From positions 791,738 through 855,737 of the forward strand of contig UESW01004421.1 in assembly GCA_900491605.1 (NCBI GenBank): a stretch of 64,000 nucleotides of DNA, given 5' to 3'. Of the stretch, positions 23,036 through 35,288 are shown piece after piece. The notes beneath the pieces are model-generated. The model saw nothing but the letters and a program-made list of their open reading frames with translations. It was not told the DNA's origin and did not search any database. Position numbers and translations under genes: made by a program. Each line of letters opens with the position of its first letter. Position 1 is the stretch's first letter. This DNA is from Calamus simplicifolius (Eukaryota > Streptophyta > Magnoliopsida > Arecales > Arecaceae).

Positions 23036-23639
23036 TGGATCGATGATTGAGCGAAACCGGTTCTTCATAACAACCTTTTGGAGAAGTAATCAAAGCATGA
23101 ACATTACAATTGAAAAAAATAGTCCGTTATTATAAACAGAATGAGTTTAGTAGAAGCATACTTTACTAATGGTATATCCGAAGATTATCTGAATTCCATG
23201 TCCGAGGGATAGATTTTTCATCTAGCTCCTGAAATTTGTAAGTGCCGGGTCTAGGACCTCTACAACTTAATAAGAACCTTTCCAGTTCGGAGATAGCTTT
23301 CCTTGCTCTAATGGCTTAGAGATGCCTTGCAAGCACAAGGAAGAAGGATTTCCCTTTAACTCGGAAGGAATGATATCGGGCTATCCTTTCTTGATAGGCT
23401 ATCATTGGATCTGGGCTTTCTCTCTGACTTCTTCCCTCAAGTCGAGATTAGTTCGGAGCTGTTCGCCGTTCGACTCCACCAAATAATTTTTCACCCGTGG
23501 TGAAGGTAGTCCAATCTCCACATAACGGAGTTTCACTCATGGGAACTCTCTGGGTGGTTCGGTAAGCCCATAAAACGTAATGAAGCTCATCCATCCATCT
23601 CCACGTGCCCTATTGAGTCGAGCTTTGATTCCCTGCAGC

Positions 23640-24470
23640 AAGGTTCGGCTAGTTACTTCTGCCTCACCGTTAACTTGGGGTTACCCTACCGATGTAAGCT
23701 GATGGCAGATGCCATGCTCTTCATAGAACTCTCAAAATTTAGGATTGTCAAACTGTTTACGATTGTCGGTGATGATGGTGTGCAGAAGGCCAAACCAATA
23801 AATGATGGATCTCCACAAAATTCCTAGCCCGAGCTTCGGTTATCTGGGCGACTGCCTCGGTTTCGACCTACTTGATGAAGTAATCAATTGCTACGAATAG
23901 AAACTTCCTTTGTCCTATAGCTAAAAGAAAAGGGCTGAGGATGTCCATCCCCTACTTAGCAAAGGGCCAGGTAGATAATATTGGTATCAAGTGAGCAAAA
24001 GGGAGCCTCTGGATATTTGAATGTCGTTGACATGAGTCAGGCTAGGATGGAATCATCAAAATCCTTCTGCATGGTTGGCCAATAATACCCTTGGTGCAAC
24101 ACTTTGTGGCACAAAGCTCGGCCGCCAAGATGACTGCCGTAGATACCTTCATGGACCTCCTAAAGAGCATAATTAGCTTCTGACGATCGAAGACATTTGA
24201 GTAATGATATGAAGAAAGATCGTTTGTACAGCTAATCGTCGAGCAGGACATAATGAGACGTTTGCATCTTCAACTTCCTTGCCTCCTTTCTATCGACTGG
24301 GGGCGATCCTTCTTTAAGATACTTAAGGATCGGGTTGAACCAAAAAGGCTCACCCTCAATCTGCATCACTCGACCAACGTCGACAATGCTGGACTTTTTC
24401 AGGATTTCCAAGTAGAATTTTCGCTCGAGATCCATCGAATCCGTGATCATGAGGCGAGATAGAAGGTCGG
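23640..24470 (-). pseudogene. Gypsy-1 copy A integrase
   Basis: This copy matches the copy B integrase. The zinc-binding HLGGRALCHKVLHQGYYW-like stretch lies around 24140-24050 and the catalytic core around 24000-23700. Frame changes are present throughout. About 0.6 kb next to it (23035-23640) is the part missing from copy B. Confidence 0.7.
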
Positions 24471-24482
24471 CGCCCGCATTTT

Positions 24483-24990
24483 CTATTCTGGAGATCTAAA
24501 TAACTTCAAGTTTATAAAAATGAAAAACAGGTTGCATACCTTTTGGAGATACCGAACCATACTTGGTTCCTGAGCTTCAAATTCTCCTCGCACATGGCCT
24601 GCAAACAGTTGAGAGTCGGTGTATGCATTTAATCTCCTCACCTTCAAATCGCGAGCAATCCAGAGTCCGGCAAGCAAAGCTCCATACTCTGCTTCATGAT
24701 TAGACACTAGGAAGGAGAAGCGGATGCCGTACTTAAAGGTCGCACCCTTCGGACTGGTGAGGACCAAGCCAATGCTAGAACCGCTCAAGCTGAAGGATCT
24801 GTCTGAATGAAGCAGCCATAAAGCTTCGGGCTTTGGCTGTTCGGAAACATTCAGGATGGAACCATCCTTTGGTATAGTGCATTCAAGGAGAATCTGCCAG
24901 AATTTGTGCTTTGATGGCTAGACGAGGATGATACTTAATATCATGTTCACTCAGCTCAACTGCCCATTTGGTCATCCTTCCCAATACCTT
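24483..24990 (-). pseudogene. Gypsy-1 copy A RNase H
   Basis: The 24788-24483 stretch reads MSGSSIGLVLTSPKG, VSNHEAEYGALLAGL, LNAYTDSQLFAGHVRGEFEA and YLQKV, the signature blocks of a gypsy RNase H, in one frame. Confidence 0.8.
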
Positions 24991-25299
24991 CGGACGATGA
25001 ATGATTGATTTGATAGGTTGTCAGTTAGGACTACCATAGCATGTGCCTGAAAGTAAAGCCGCAATTTTTGGATTGACATTACCAAGGCCAACACCACCTT
25101 TTCAATACAAGTATACCTTGTCTTAGCATCCCGAAATAATTTACTGACATAATAGATCAGCTTCTGGATTTTGTTTTCATCTCTGATTAGTACAGACCCA
25201 ATGGTATTCTCTGAGACCGCTAGATACAGGTATAGCGTCTCTCCGAGCCTCAGGCTACTAAAAAGAGGTGGTGAGCCGATATATTTTTTGAGTTTCTCA

Positions 25300-26210
25300 A
25301 ATGATTTCTTATAGTCCGAAGTCCACTAAAAATTTTTGGCCGACCGTAGCACTTTGAAGAAGGGCAAACATTTATCGACTGACCGAGCGACAAAGCGGTT
25401 GAGGGCCGTTATCCTCCCGACGAAGCGTTGCACCTCCTTGACCGACCTTGGAGGCGCCATCTGCTGAAGAGCTTGGATTTTCTATGGATTTGCTTCAATG
25501 CCTCGCTGGAAGACCATGAAGCCCAAGAACTTTCTAAAGTTGACTCCAATGGCACATTTGGTTGGATTTAGCTTCATCTGGTACCTCCAAAGCATCGCGA
25601 AGCTCACTGTAAGATCGTTGATGTGCTAAGACGCTTCCTTGCTCTTGACCAGCATGTCATCAACATAGACCTTCATATTCCGATCGATTTGTTCTTTAAA
25701 AACTTTATTAACCAATCTTTGGTAGATTGCACCTGCAATTTTTAAACCAAAAGGCATGACTCGGCAACAGTAACTAGTAATGAAGGCGGTCTTTTCTTCA
25801 TCCTCGCGAGCCATCCGAATTTGATTGTAGCCCGAGTAAGCATTCATGAAAGTCAGCATCTGATGGCCCAAGATAGTGTCCATAAGCTGATCAATCCTGG
25901 GCAAAGGAAAATTATCCTTTGGGCAAGCTTTGTTGAGGTCTGTAAAGTCGAAACAAATCCTTCACTTACCATTTGACTTCTTCACCATGACAATATTTGC
26001 CAGCTAATCGATATAATTTACTTCTCGGATGAGGTTAGCTTTGATAAGTTTGTCAACCTCTTCCTCGATAGCCTTCTGATGCTCAGGAGCGAAGCTTCTT
26101 TTCTTCTATTTGATTGGCCGAAACATTTCATCCATATTAAGGTGATGGATAAGGACGTCCGGACTGATTCCCGACATATCCGAAGCAGACCAAGCGAAGA
26201 TGTCAACATT
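25300..26210 (-). pseudogene. Gypsy-1 copy A reverse transcriptase
   Basis: The open block at 25904-25626 has IDQLMDTILGHQMLTFMNAY, SGYNQIRMA, CCRVMPFGLKIAGAIYQRLV and the catalytic VYVDDMLVKSK. The upstream part (26210-25910) with EEVDKLIKAN and KACPKDNFPLP is broken by shifts. Confidence 0.82.
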
Positions 26211-26453
26211 GACTCAAAGGAAATCAACTAAATCTTGCCGGCTTTTCCTTTTCAATTATGATCTGATTTTTATAGTTCGATCTAGCAGAGCTTCATCAAG
26301 CGACACCTCTTCAAGTTCTTCAGCTGGTTCTCCCCGTTACTCGGCGAAATCCTCCCAAGCATCCAACCCATCAATCTCGGGTCTTCTAGACTGAAGATCA
26401 GCGATAAAGCAATACCGAACCACAGCTTGGCTTTCCCGAACTATTTCCACCCC

Positions 26454-27074
26454 TCACTCTGTAGGGAACTTCATGGCGAGATGGGGGATGGATATGATAG
26501 CTTTAAGGGACATCTGTTCGAGCCTGCCAAGGATTGCATTGTAGGGCGACCGAAGCTTGGTTACTAGAAAATTTGTATAAACAACAGCTACACTGGGCCA
26601 AGTGCCCACTCGAATCACTAAGGTAATAACTCCTTCGGGAGTAATTGCATCACCAGTGAAGCCGACCAAGGTAGAGTCTATGGTTCGGAGATCCTCCATC
26701 CGCAATTCTATCCTCACAAAAGCATCAAAGTACAAAATATTAATAGAGCTTCCACTATCAACTAGAATACGATGTACAACATAATTGTTCATGTTAAGAG
26801 ATACAACCAAAGCATCATCATATGGATACTGTATCTTCCAAAGTTCCTCATCAGAAAAGGAGAGCTCATTAGTTCGAGGCTTCTTTGATGGGTTTTCTTC
26901 TTCACATAGCTGAACCGATGAGGAGCGATCATCGCAACCATATTGACGTTGCCCACAACCGGAGGATTCGGGGTGGCAAGCGAGGCTCGGGCTGACGATC
27001 TTCTCCATTGTTTGGCTTAGGGGCTCTTCTGAACCAGTCGAACCTTCTCCGACAGATGAGTTGCCCGATCTCAT
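26454..27074 (-). pseudogene. Gypsy-1 copy A protease region
   Basis: A 206-codon open stretch contains PYDDALVVSLNMNNYVVHRI, the active-site LVDSGSSINILYFDAF with intact DSG, LVGFTGDAITPEGVITLV and YNAILGR. It is better preserved than copy B, whose DSG is lost. Confidence 0.82.
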
Positions 27075-27176
27075 TCAGTAGCTACCAGCACTCTTCAGTG
27101 TCATGCCCATGATCCCGATGAAATCGACAATACTTGATCATATCTCTTCGAGCCAGACAATACTTGACCTCAAAAA

Positions 27177-29970
27177 ATTTAGATAGAATCCACTGAAAGT
27201 ACAGGATTCCTCAGAACATTATCCTACGATTATCGGAACCTAACCAGAGGGTCTCAGATCAGCTGGAGTCCGGGGTCTTCTTTTACGAAGAGAGTTTGAG
27301 GACGGTCTTCGGTTCCCCCTCCATCCATTGGTGAAGGAGATAATGAGATTTTATTACATATGTCTAACGATGGTGGCTCCGAACAGTTGGCGCAACATCA
27401 TCGAATTCATATCGATGTGCAGCCATGTCAGGGTGACAACGACGCTTCTTATGTTTAGGATTTGTTACAGCCTAGTCTTCGAGAAAAGCTCTGAGTGGCT
27501 CTATATTGAGCCTCGAAAGTCATTTAAGATGATATCGAAAACCCCATCTTCTATCAAGGAATGAAAATCTCAGTTCTTCATTGCCGAAGGAACACCGGTT
27601 TAGATTTTTCCATGGACGAGTTATGTTAAGGATTTAGATGCACACCCGAAGTTGTCAAAGCGAGAAAAGGAGGATTTGATCACCCTTCGCAGTGGTAAGA
27701 TTCTCAACTAGTGTTCTCTTGGTGGAAGATGCCCTTTTCGTCGTCGGTCTTAGCCCTGTTGATCCCCAAAGTAAGCTCTTGCTCCTTATGCTAATTATAT
27801 CTTAGCGATTTGACTACAGACTAAATTATCGTCTATTATATCTGCAGCCGATAGGTTAGAGTTTGTGGCCCAGATGAAGGGGAGCTAGGTAAGTGCCAGA
27901 GAAAAATCGATTCTGGGGAAGGCACAAGTCCGAGAGAAAGCCTCATCTTCCTGAACCGCGTTCAAAGGAGGCGAAGCGAACCAAGATTAGCCGGCAATCC
28001 TCTACGCCGAAAAAGAAGGAGACGGGAGTGTCGGTAGCGAAAGAGAAGTCTCCCCCATCAAAGGGGGAACCAATAGTAGAGGAGGGGCAAGTGGTTAAAG
28101 AAAACTTAGAAGTGATCGTTGAGACTTCCCACCTACAAGTAATGGTGATACTGGATGACTATGATGGAATGCCGCCTACCGATTCTATAGCCCCTTTGCC
28201 CAAAAATAAAGAGTTATGCTTTGAGGGGGTTAGCAGTCCAAAAGTGCCCTCTGTGCGCGAAGAAGAAACCTTAGCCCCGATTGAGAAGGTGAGGGAAGTT
28301 GATATAGACGCCGAGGCATAGGAAGGGCCTTATGCCAAGGGGCTCCTTTCGAAGAACCAAGGGAGGTTGAAGGAGAAACCAAGGTGCCGAAGAGGCTAGA
28401 GGAAATGGAGCAGATGCCCGTGGATCAAGGGGAGTCCTCGAACGAGGAGGTTCGGAACAAAGTTCCTCTGGCCGAAGTATCAGAAAAAAGGTGTCAAGAA
28501 GGCCGAAGCTTTTAAGGCTTCCCAGATCAAGGCTCTGATTGAAGAAGCTAAGCGAATTGGAATTCTTGGACCGAGGCCATTCAGATCATCTCTTCAGTCG
28601 TGAATCTGCTTTCTCCTGATCCAGACGCTGAGGAAATGATGGCCGCCCTGATACGGTTATGTTGTATAAAGAGGAAGGCTCTTTGGGGAGTGGGCCCATT
28701 GAAAAGGATCTTGTTGAAGCGGCATTTGGGCGATCTGGGGTGCCGAAGGATACTCACCTTTTACCCAAAATTGACAATCATTCCCTTACAAGGATTGCAA
28801 CAACATATGCTTCCCGGGTAAGTCGAGGTATTAAAACACCCTGTTGTTATTGGTTAATCTGATTGAACCTCCTCACTCAGGCTTTATTGATATACTGCTT
28901 TAACAATAAGGTCGCTGAGCTGGCGTCTACATTTAGCTACGGAAGCTTGTGCGCAAGCCAGGGAAGAGGTTGCCGTCCTTCGAGAAAGGGTAGGATCAGT
29001 CGATAAGCTTTCCAAGGCCTTGCCCAAGAGAAGCTGACGGATTCAAAAAAGGCGGAACAAATCCCTATAGCAAAATTTCAAGCCGAAATCAATAAGCTTA
29101 AGGGAGCTCGCGAATTGGCCGATAAGGCTCCGTCGGAATTACTGCAATGCAAGTCCGAGCATGCTTAAGAGAGAGGCTTTGAAAAGACACTTCATCGAGA
29201 GGTGAAACGACCTAAATAGGAGTTTCGCCGAGGAAAGGAACACTTTGAATAGAAGGCTTGCTGAAGAGGATGATAAATCCAGATGACATTGAGACCGGGA
29301 TTGCCAAACTTACTGCCGATCTATCTCAATTTTAGCGAGAGGTCGAGGAGAGATAATTGAGGATCGATGATATCAAAAGAAGGATGTATCAATACAGGAA
29401 GGACAAATTAAAGGCCCATGATAAGATTCAGTGGCTGAATACGAAAATGGCTCGGCGAAAAGAGGAAGTATGGCATTTCCTTACTTCTTTTCATATTTTT
29501 CCCTTTAATTCCTATAATTTGATTGACTTTGGATCTTCAGGTGAGCAGGATGGCATCTGAAGCTCATAACCAATTAAGGGCTTTGAAAGCGGAGTTGATC
29601 TCGAGTCGTCAAAGGTGTTCTGAACTCGAGGGTCAAGTAGCTGAGGCCAACAGGCAGGCTGCTCTGCGGTAGAAGAATACAGAAACTTCGCTCAATTTTT
29701 TGATGAGCGCAAGGCAGCCTGCACTAATGCATTCCAGTTTGAAGAGGAGGAAATGCGAGCGAAGATTTCTCAAAAATATTCAGAGTTAGACCTCTCCTTT
29801 TTGGAAGCCAAATACTATGACATTTGTACATCGAGGACTAAGTTGTCTGCCGAAGTCGTGTATGAGGATATCCCAAACATTGACTTCGAAGCCATTCTTG
29901 GTACAAATCGAGTCATGGATCTAGAACAAGTTAGCCGAGGGGAAGAAAGTCCTCAGTGTGTTGCCGAATA
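27177..29970 (+). pseudogene. Antisense accessory ORF of gypsy-1, copy B
   Basis: Copy B keeps the diagnostic Transposase_28-like block at 27327-27570 (LVKEIMRFYYICLTMVAPNS, FKMISKTPSSIKE and FFIAEG). Then come a 76-bp intron (27770-27846), a 142-codon charged region (27893-28321), a central part, coiled-coil stretches (28930-29490) and a second intron ending at TCTTCAG 29540. It finishes with KISQKYSELDLSFLEAKYYD...GEESPQCVAE (29753-29971). Introns in an antisense frame imply that transcription from this strand was once selected. Several frames are broken now. The family's biochemical role is not known. Confidence 0.68.
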
Positions 29971-32049
29971 ACCCGAGGCTCCCCATTCGATCACATTCGA
30001 AGTGGGTAAATTAAGTCAGCCCTCCCCAAGTGCTACTGAAGCTGCCTCTGAGATGACCCTAAGTCCTAAAGACTACTTTTGTAATCTTCCTTTTTCTTGT
30101 AACTAAGGAGGCTTAGCAAAGCCTCATTTGCAATATCAATATGAACAAATCTTTGTTTTTCTGTACATTTTCCATTGTTTAGGTGTCGCATATTAAAACG
30201 ACCCTTTTTGGCTCGTCTGCGGCTTGCCTAAACTCAGTTTATAGTCCGACCAAGTAAGTCGACTCTACCAGGTTTGGAGAATCTTTGATAACTTCGTTAA
30301 GATAGAAGGGATTGCTCGACCTCATCGAGGCTAATTTGAATAGATCCGTAGGAGTGAAAAATAGCTCGGCTCTTGCCGAAACAAAGAAGATAGCTCGGCT
30401 TTTGTCGAAGCAAAGGAGATAGCTCGGTACTCATCGAGCAGCATTTTATTTTTCTCAAGACATTTACTTTGTTGTTAGTGCGTTATCTTTTTCGATGCAG
30501 TTTTGCTTTTCGTATATGTTAAGTAATCGATCGCTATAGGATCGCACATTTTTCTGCCGATGCTTCCCCAGGCTCCTTCGTACCGAGAATAGCTCCTTGC
30601 ATTTAAGTCTTCTGATCCAAGATCAAAAGATCTCTTGCCTTTTATTGTTACGTGGGGAGAGTTTCCCGGTATACCCTGCGGAGTACCGAGTTTCAACGAG
30701 ACATTGACATGTGGTCTTGATTAAATGTGACGCGATCGTTGCGCCTTGAGTCCCAAAGCTCTCTCTTTTGTCAATAACTGCCCCCTGTTTAACGTCTATA
30801 AAAAGGGAAAAGCAAAGGATATTTGCGCGTATACTGAAAGTTTTTGCATTTTGAGAGCAAAAAGAAATCTGTGTCCTATCCCAGTCGAAATTGAAAATCG
30901 TAAGGCCAGATTTTTCTTTCGAGATTTGGCTTGGCCCTGATGGTTGGATGATGAAGAAGTTGTTAAAAAGCAAGCTATCCTCAAAAGAGGAGTCATGAAG
31001 GTCATATGCGAAGTGCAGAAGGGGCATAGAGGCCATATGGGAAGCACACGCCGGCGCTTTCTACTTGGCTCTATCTGTCCATCGTGGAACCATAAAGGCC
31101 ATACAGGGAATGCAATTTTTATAGGCCTCAGCTTCCACAGGCCGTCCGCTAACCATGATAACCTTAAATGGGTGCCATTTTGAATCTCTCAGTTTATCCA
31201 ATTGAAGGTCCATGGGATGGCTTCCAAGGGGAAAGAAGGCCAAAGGTAAGTGCCCTTGGGCTTCTTTTTTTCGTATCGTTGACCTTCTCGGGAATAGCAG
31301 CTCGATAGAGTTCTCTTTTCTAATTTCGCTTTCTGGAGTTGAAGCCCCGTTGATGCAACGTAGGTCGCCGAACTTGATTTGTTCAAGCATTTTCTAGAGT
31401 TTCTTGTGCTGTAACACACTTGTAATCTCCTGTATTTGTAATTTCTTGTAATGAATAAAATGTCTTTCAATTACTTGTCTTTTCCTGCTATTTTGTTCCT
31501 TTTCTACTAAGCATGAGTTATCCCAACATACCGATGTCCTTGTATCATTCCGACACATAAATCGTTCATATGCACGATAGTTTTTCCGAATCGAACGGGG
31601 TGCGGAACGAAGGCTCGGGCCTGCCGAGATATAGGAACACGTAATATGGCATCCCTTTGCTAAGGGGAGACTAACACTCAGCTTTTCCGGGTTTTGAATG
31701 GCGATGCTCAATTGAATGAAATGCCTATAATGTTAGGAGCGCTTTAGGGACTTAGCTCTTGCCAAGTATTTTGGCAATTTGATTAAGGCTTGCTGATGTG
31801 AACCGGATTATGTTGATCCTCCATGGATAGAGCGCAAGACTCGTCTTAAATTATAGGAAGACTTGGGCAGCCTTGCTGGCTCTTGGTGGAAGTTCGGTCA
31901 TGCCAAAACTCCTTGAGAATTTTTACTTAGTTTATTGAAACTGTAATGAATGGTTCGATCATGCCGAAGGATAGAGGATTTTACTCCACTCCATTGAGGT
32001 ATGGAGATTGTTGCTCAGCGAACACTCTCAGATAGATTATACATGGACC

Positions 32050-32540
32050 AGCCAAGATATGAAGCAGCTCGCTCAGATCTGTCGAGATATAGAAAGATCG
32101 CTCGGCCCTGCCAAGGTTCGAAGAAATCGTTTGACCCTGCTGAGGTTTGAGAAAATAGCTCGACCGTGCCGAGGTACAAAGAAATGGCTCGGTTCGGTCC
32201 TGCCAAGATTCGAAGCAATGGCTCAGCCCTGCCGAGGCACGGAGAAAGATTATATTTTACTTGGCACTGTCAATGTACAAAGAAATAGCTCGGCTCAGTC
32301 CTGCTGAGATTTGAAGCAATGGCTCAACCCTGCCGAGGTACAAAAAAGATTATATTTTTCTTGGCGCTGCCAAGGTACGTAGAAATCACTCAGCCCTGCT
32401 GAGGTTCGAAGAAATCACTCGGTCCTGCTGAGGACCAGAGAAAGATTATATTTTACATGGCACTACCAAGGTACGTAGAAATCGCTCGGCCCTTCCGAGG
32501 TTTGAAAAAATCACTCGGCCTTGCCGAGGCTCAAAAAAAG
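32050..32540. repeat. Short-palindrome tandem array, copy B
   Basis: Same motif types as 22480-23035 (CTCGGCCNTGCCGAGG and CTTGGCNCTGNCAAGG), at the same place downstream of integrase in the second internal copy. Unit order and decay differ between the copies. Confidence 0.85.
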
Positions 32541-32559
32541 AGGTTCGATTAGTTACTTC

Positions 32560-33340
32560 TGCCTCACCGTTGGCTTGGGGTTACCCGGCCGATGTAAGCC
32601 GATGGCAAATGCCATGATCTTCACCGAACTCTTAAAATTTAGGATTGTCAAACTATCTACCATTGTCGGTGATGATGGTGTGTGGAAGGCCGAACCAACA
32701 AATGATGGATCTCCACACAAAATCCCTAGCCCGAGCTTCGGTTATCTGGGCGACTGCCTCGACCTCGACCCACTTGATGAAGTAATCAATTGCTATGAAT
32801 AGAAACTTCCTTTGTCCTGTAGCAAAAGAAAAAGGGCCGAGGATGTCCATCCCCCACTTAGCAAAGGACCAGGCAAATAATATTGGTGTCAAGTAAACAA
32901 GAGGAACCTCTGGATATTTGAATGTCGTTGACATGAATCAAGCTCGAACGAAATCGTCAGTATCCTTCTACATGGTTGGCCAATAGTACCCTTGTCGCAA
33001 TACTTTATGGCATAAAGCTCGGCTGCCAAGATGACTGTCGCATATGCCTTCATGGATCTCTTGAAGAACATAATCAGCTTCCGACGGCCAAATGCATTTG
33101 AGTAATGATATGGAGAAAGATCGTTTATACAGCTGATCGTCGAGTAGGACATAATGAGACGTTTGCATTTTCAACTTCCTTGGCTCTTTTCTGTAGGTTG
33201 AAAGCGATCCTTCTTTAAGATACTTGTGGATCGGGTCGAACCAAGAAGGCTCGGCCTCAATCTGCATCACTCGACTAACGTTGGCAATGTTGGACTTTTT
33301 CATGATTTTCAAGTAGAATTTTCGCTCGAGATCCATCGAA
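32560..33340 (-). pseudogene. Gypsy-1 copy B integrase
   Basis: Minus-strand pieces are LERKFYLKI, the zinc-binding region with EIHEGICDSHLGSRALCHK then VLRQGYYWPTM (33100-32970), and the catalytic core with WGMDILGPF, DYFIKWVEVEA and FGLPHTIITDNGR (32860-32655). The C-terminal part after the core is deleted relative to copy A. Confidence 0.8.
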
Positions 33341-33550
33341 TCCGTGATTGCCAGGCGAGATAGAAGGTCGGTGCACGCATTTTTTGTTCGGGGATCTGAA
33401 TGACTTCAAGTTAAAAAAAATGAGAAGACAAGTCGCGTACCTTTTGGAGATACCAAACCATATTTGGTTCCCGAGTTTTAATTTCTCCTCGCACGTGGCC
33501 TGCAACCAGAGTCCGACAAGTTGCGAGCAATCCAGAGTTCGACAAGCAAA

Positions 33551-34997
33551 TGCCCCGGCGGCACAGCGCGCGGTGAGGTTGCGTGCAGATTGGGCCGTGC
33601 ACATGGGCAGCAAAGTGGCAGCACCAGTCTGCAATGCTGCTCGTTTCTGCAGAACCCCCGGGGTGGCAGAGTGCTAGAAGCTGCGACAGAATATTGAGAG
33701 GTAGGCCTTGGTATCGCTACGCATGGCTGGTGCACGCGCAGGCCAGGCCGACTCATGGATGGTCGCTGCCTCGAAGGCATGCAGAGAGGCCTTGGCACGA
33801 TGCCTAGGCATGGATGGCCATCGCAAGTGCATGCAGGGACGCATGCGGCTATGCATTGGTGCGCGCAGGTCGGTGTTGGGCGTCGAGCGCACATGGCCAT
33901 GCACTGGGGCACACAGACGCGCATGCGGGCTGGCGCTGGGGCGCACAGACACGCATAAGGGCTGGCGCTGGGCGCCGAGCGCTTGTGGGCCTTGCGCGGA
34001 CGCGCGCAGGCATGCACACTGGCAGGCACTAGGCGCCGAACATGTGTTGGCCGAGCGTCGCGAATAAGCGCAGGCAAGTGTTGCGCATGTGGCTAGGTCG
34101 ATGGTTGGACCAACCTGGCGCACGACTAGGTCGATGCCAACCATCCTAGCACGCGACCAGCCTGGCGCGCGGCCAGGTCGATAGCCTGGCCAGCTTGTCG
34201 CGCGGATATGGGGCGAACGCGTTTCGGACAAGCTGGCGGACGTGGTTGGAACGCGGAGCGCTCACGGCCATGCAGGCGACATGGCCGACGCGTGCAGGCT
34301 GCATGGGCATGCGTGCGCGTGCGGGCTGCATGGGCATGCGCGCGTGTGCAGAGCTGGGCATGCGCGCCTGGGCGTCCGACACAACCTGGCAGAGCGGGTA
34401 TTTTTGAGATTTTTGGGCGATGGACAGCTATAAGGCATGGCTAAGGTGATTGGGGAGTTCCTTTATAAGGGGAGGCAGACTCAAGGCCAAGGCATAGAAT
34501 TCAATCATCCAACTCATCCGAGAGGAGCTCGAGTGAGACCATCCGACGACTAACGGAGGTGCGCGAGGTTGGTGAGCGGCCTGATCAGCGAATATCAAGG
34601 CGTGTGAAGGTCTAAGTCAGGCGGCTTAGTCATCGGCAGGACACGGCCGAGATGCACAAGCGACGTGCGTGTAGGTGCGGGGCATCCAAGGTCTGTTCTT
34701 GTTAAGTGATATTAGGGCGAGCACTTTAAGCGATCTTTGTAAGGGACAAAGAGTGCGTGTGGCCTTTGGATAACCTCATTATATCCAAAGTTTACTTAGT
34801 AAAAAGTTCTTTGGTTAGGAAGGCATTGCTTCCCGTATATCGTCGTGTTTGTTGAGACTTGTCTTTGGGAGTTTTATTTTATTGTTTTGGGATTTAGGCT
34901 GGTTAGGAGAAGGGATCTTCTAACGCCATCATCGGTAGACACAAGAACCTGGTGCATAAGGAAGCGCTTGCGCGTGCCGATTGAGAGCTCGATGATA
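33551..34997 (+). mobile_element. 1.45-kb GC-rich insertion in copy B RNase H
   Basis: The boundaries come from comparison with copy A: CAAGCAAA|TGCCCC... on the left and ...GATGATA|CAAAGCTT on the right, giving a CAAA (perhaps GCAAA/ACAAA) target duplication. The first ~850 bp are GC-rich, with short degenerate repeats around GCGCATGCGGGCTGGCGCTGG and GCATGGGCATGCG. A TTTATAAG box at 34462-34469 and an AT-richer second part follow. This U3-TATA-R-U5-like order and the TG start suggest a solo LTR, but the other end is not CA. The long open frames through the repeats are low-complexity. Confidence 0.55.
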
Positions 34998-35156
34998 CAA
35001 AGCTTCATACTCTGCTTCATTATTAGACACTGGAAAGGAGAAGCGGATGTCGTAATCAAAGGTCACACCCTTCGGACTAATGAGGACCAAGCTGACACCA
35101 GAACCGCTCATGCTAGAGGATCCGTCTGAATGAAGCAGCCACAAAGCTTCGGGCTT

Positions 35157-35275
35157 CGGCTGTTCGAAAACATTCGGGATGGAACCATCTTCTGGTATAG
35201 TGCATTCAAGGAGGTTCGACTGTTCGAAAACATTCGAGATGGAACCATCCTCTGATATAGTGCATTCAAGGAGAA
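35157..35275 (-). repeat. 60-bp tandem duplication in copy B RNase H leader
   Basis: TGTTCGAAAACATTCGNGATGGAACC...GTGCATTCAAGGA occurs twice in succession (about 35161-35215 and 35221-35272). Copy A has it once (24838-24895). It is a local slippage duplication after the two copies separated. Confidence 0.85.
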
Positions 35276-35288
35276 AATCTGCCAAAAT

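Larger units (their letters stand above)
17692..27176 (-). repeat. Internal tandem copy A of gypsy-1
   Basis: The start (GACCTTAGGAAATTTGGATA) matches 27165 onward (GACCTCAAAAAATTTAGATA), and the end (27100-27155) matches 37480-37540. The junction with copy B lies near 27145-27165. There TTCGAGC of the gag/protease border coincides with TTCGAGC at the left end of the antisense ORF (17672), a 7-bp microhomology. Confidence 0.85.
33490..35285 (-). pseudogene. Gypsy-1 copy B RNase H, split by an insertion
   Basis: The RNase H start (LLHSDGSSSMSGSGVSLVL and VSNNEAEYEAL) lies at about 35150-35000. Its continuation resumes at 33550. Between them is the 1447-bp foreign segment 33551-34997. Copy A has the uninterrupted version at 24483-24990, which locates the insertion point within CAAGCAAA|GCT. 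Confidence 0.75.

Noticed and set aside
33478..34444. Overlapping frames of up to 199 codons on both strands
   Set aside because: GC-rich degenerate repeats remove stop codons from all frames; products are Ala/Arg/Pro/His-rich with no domain.
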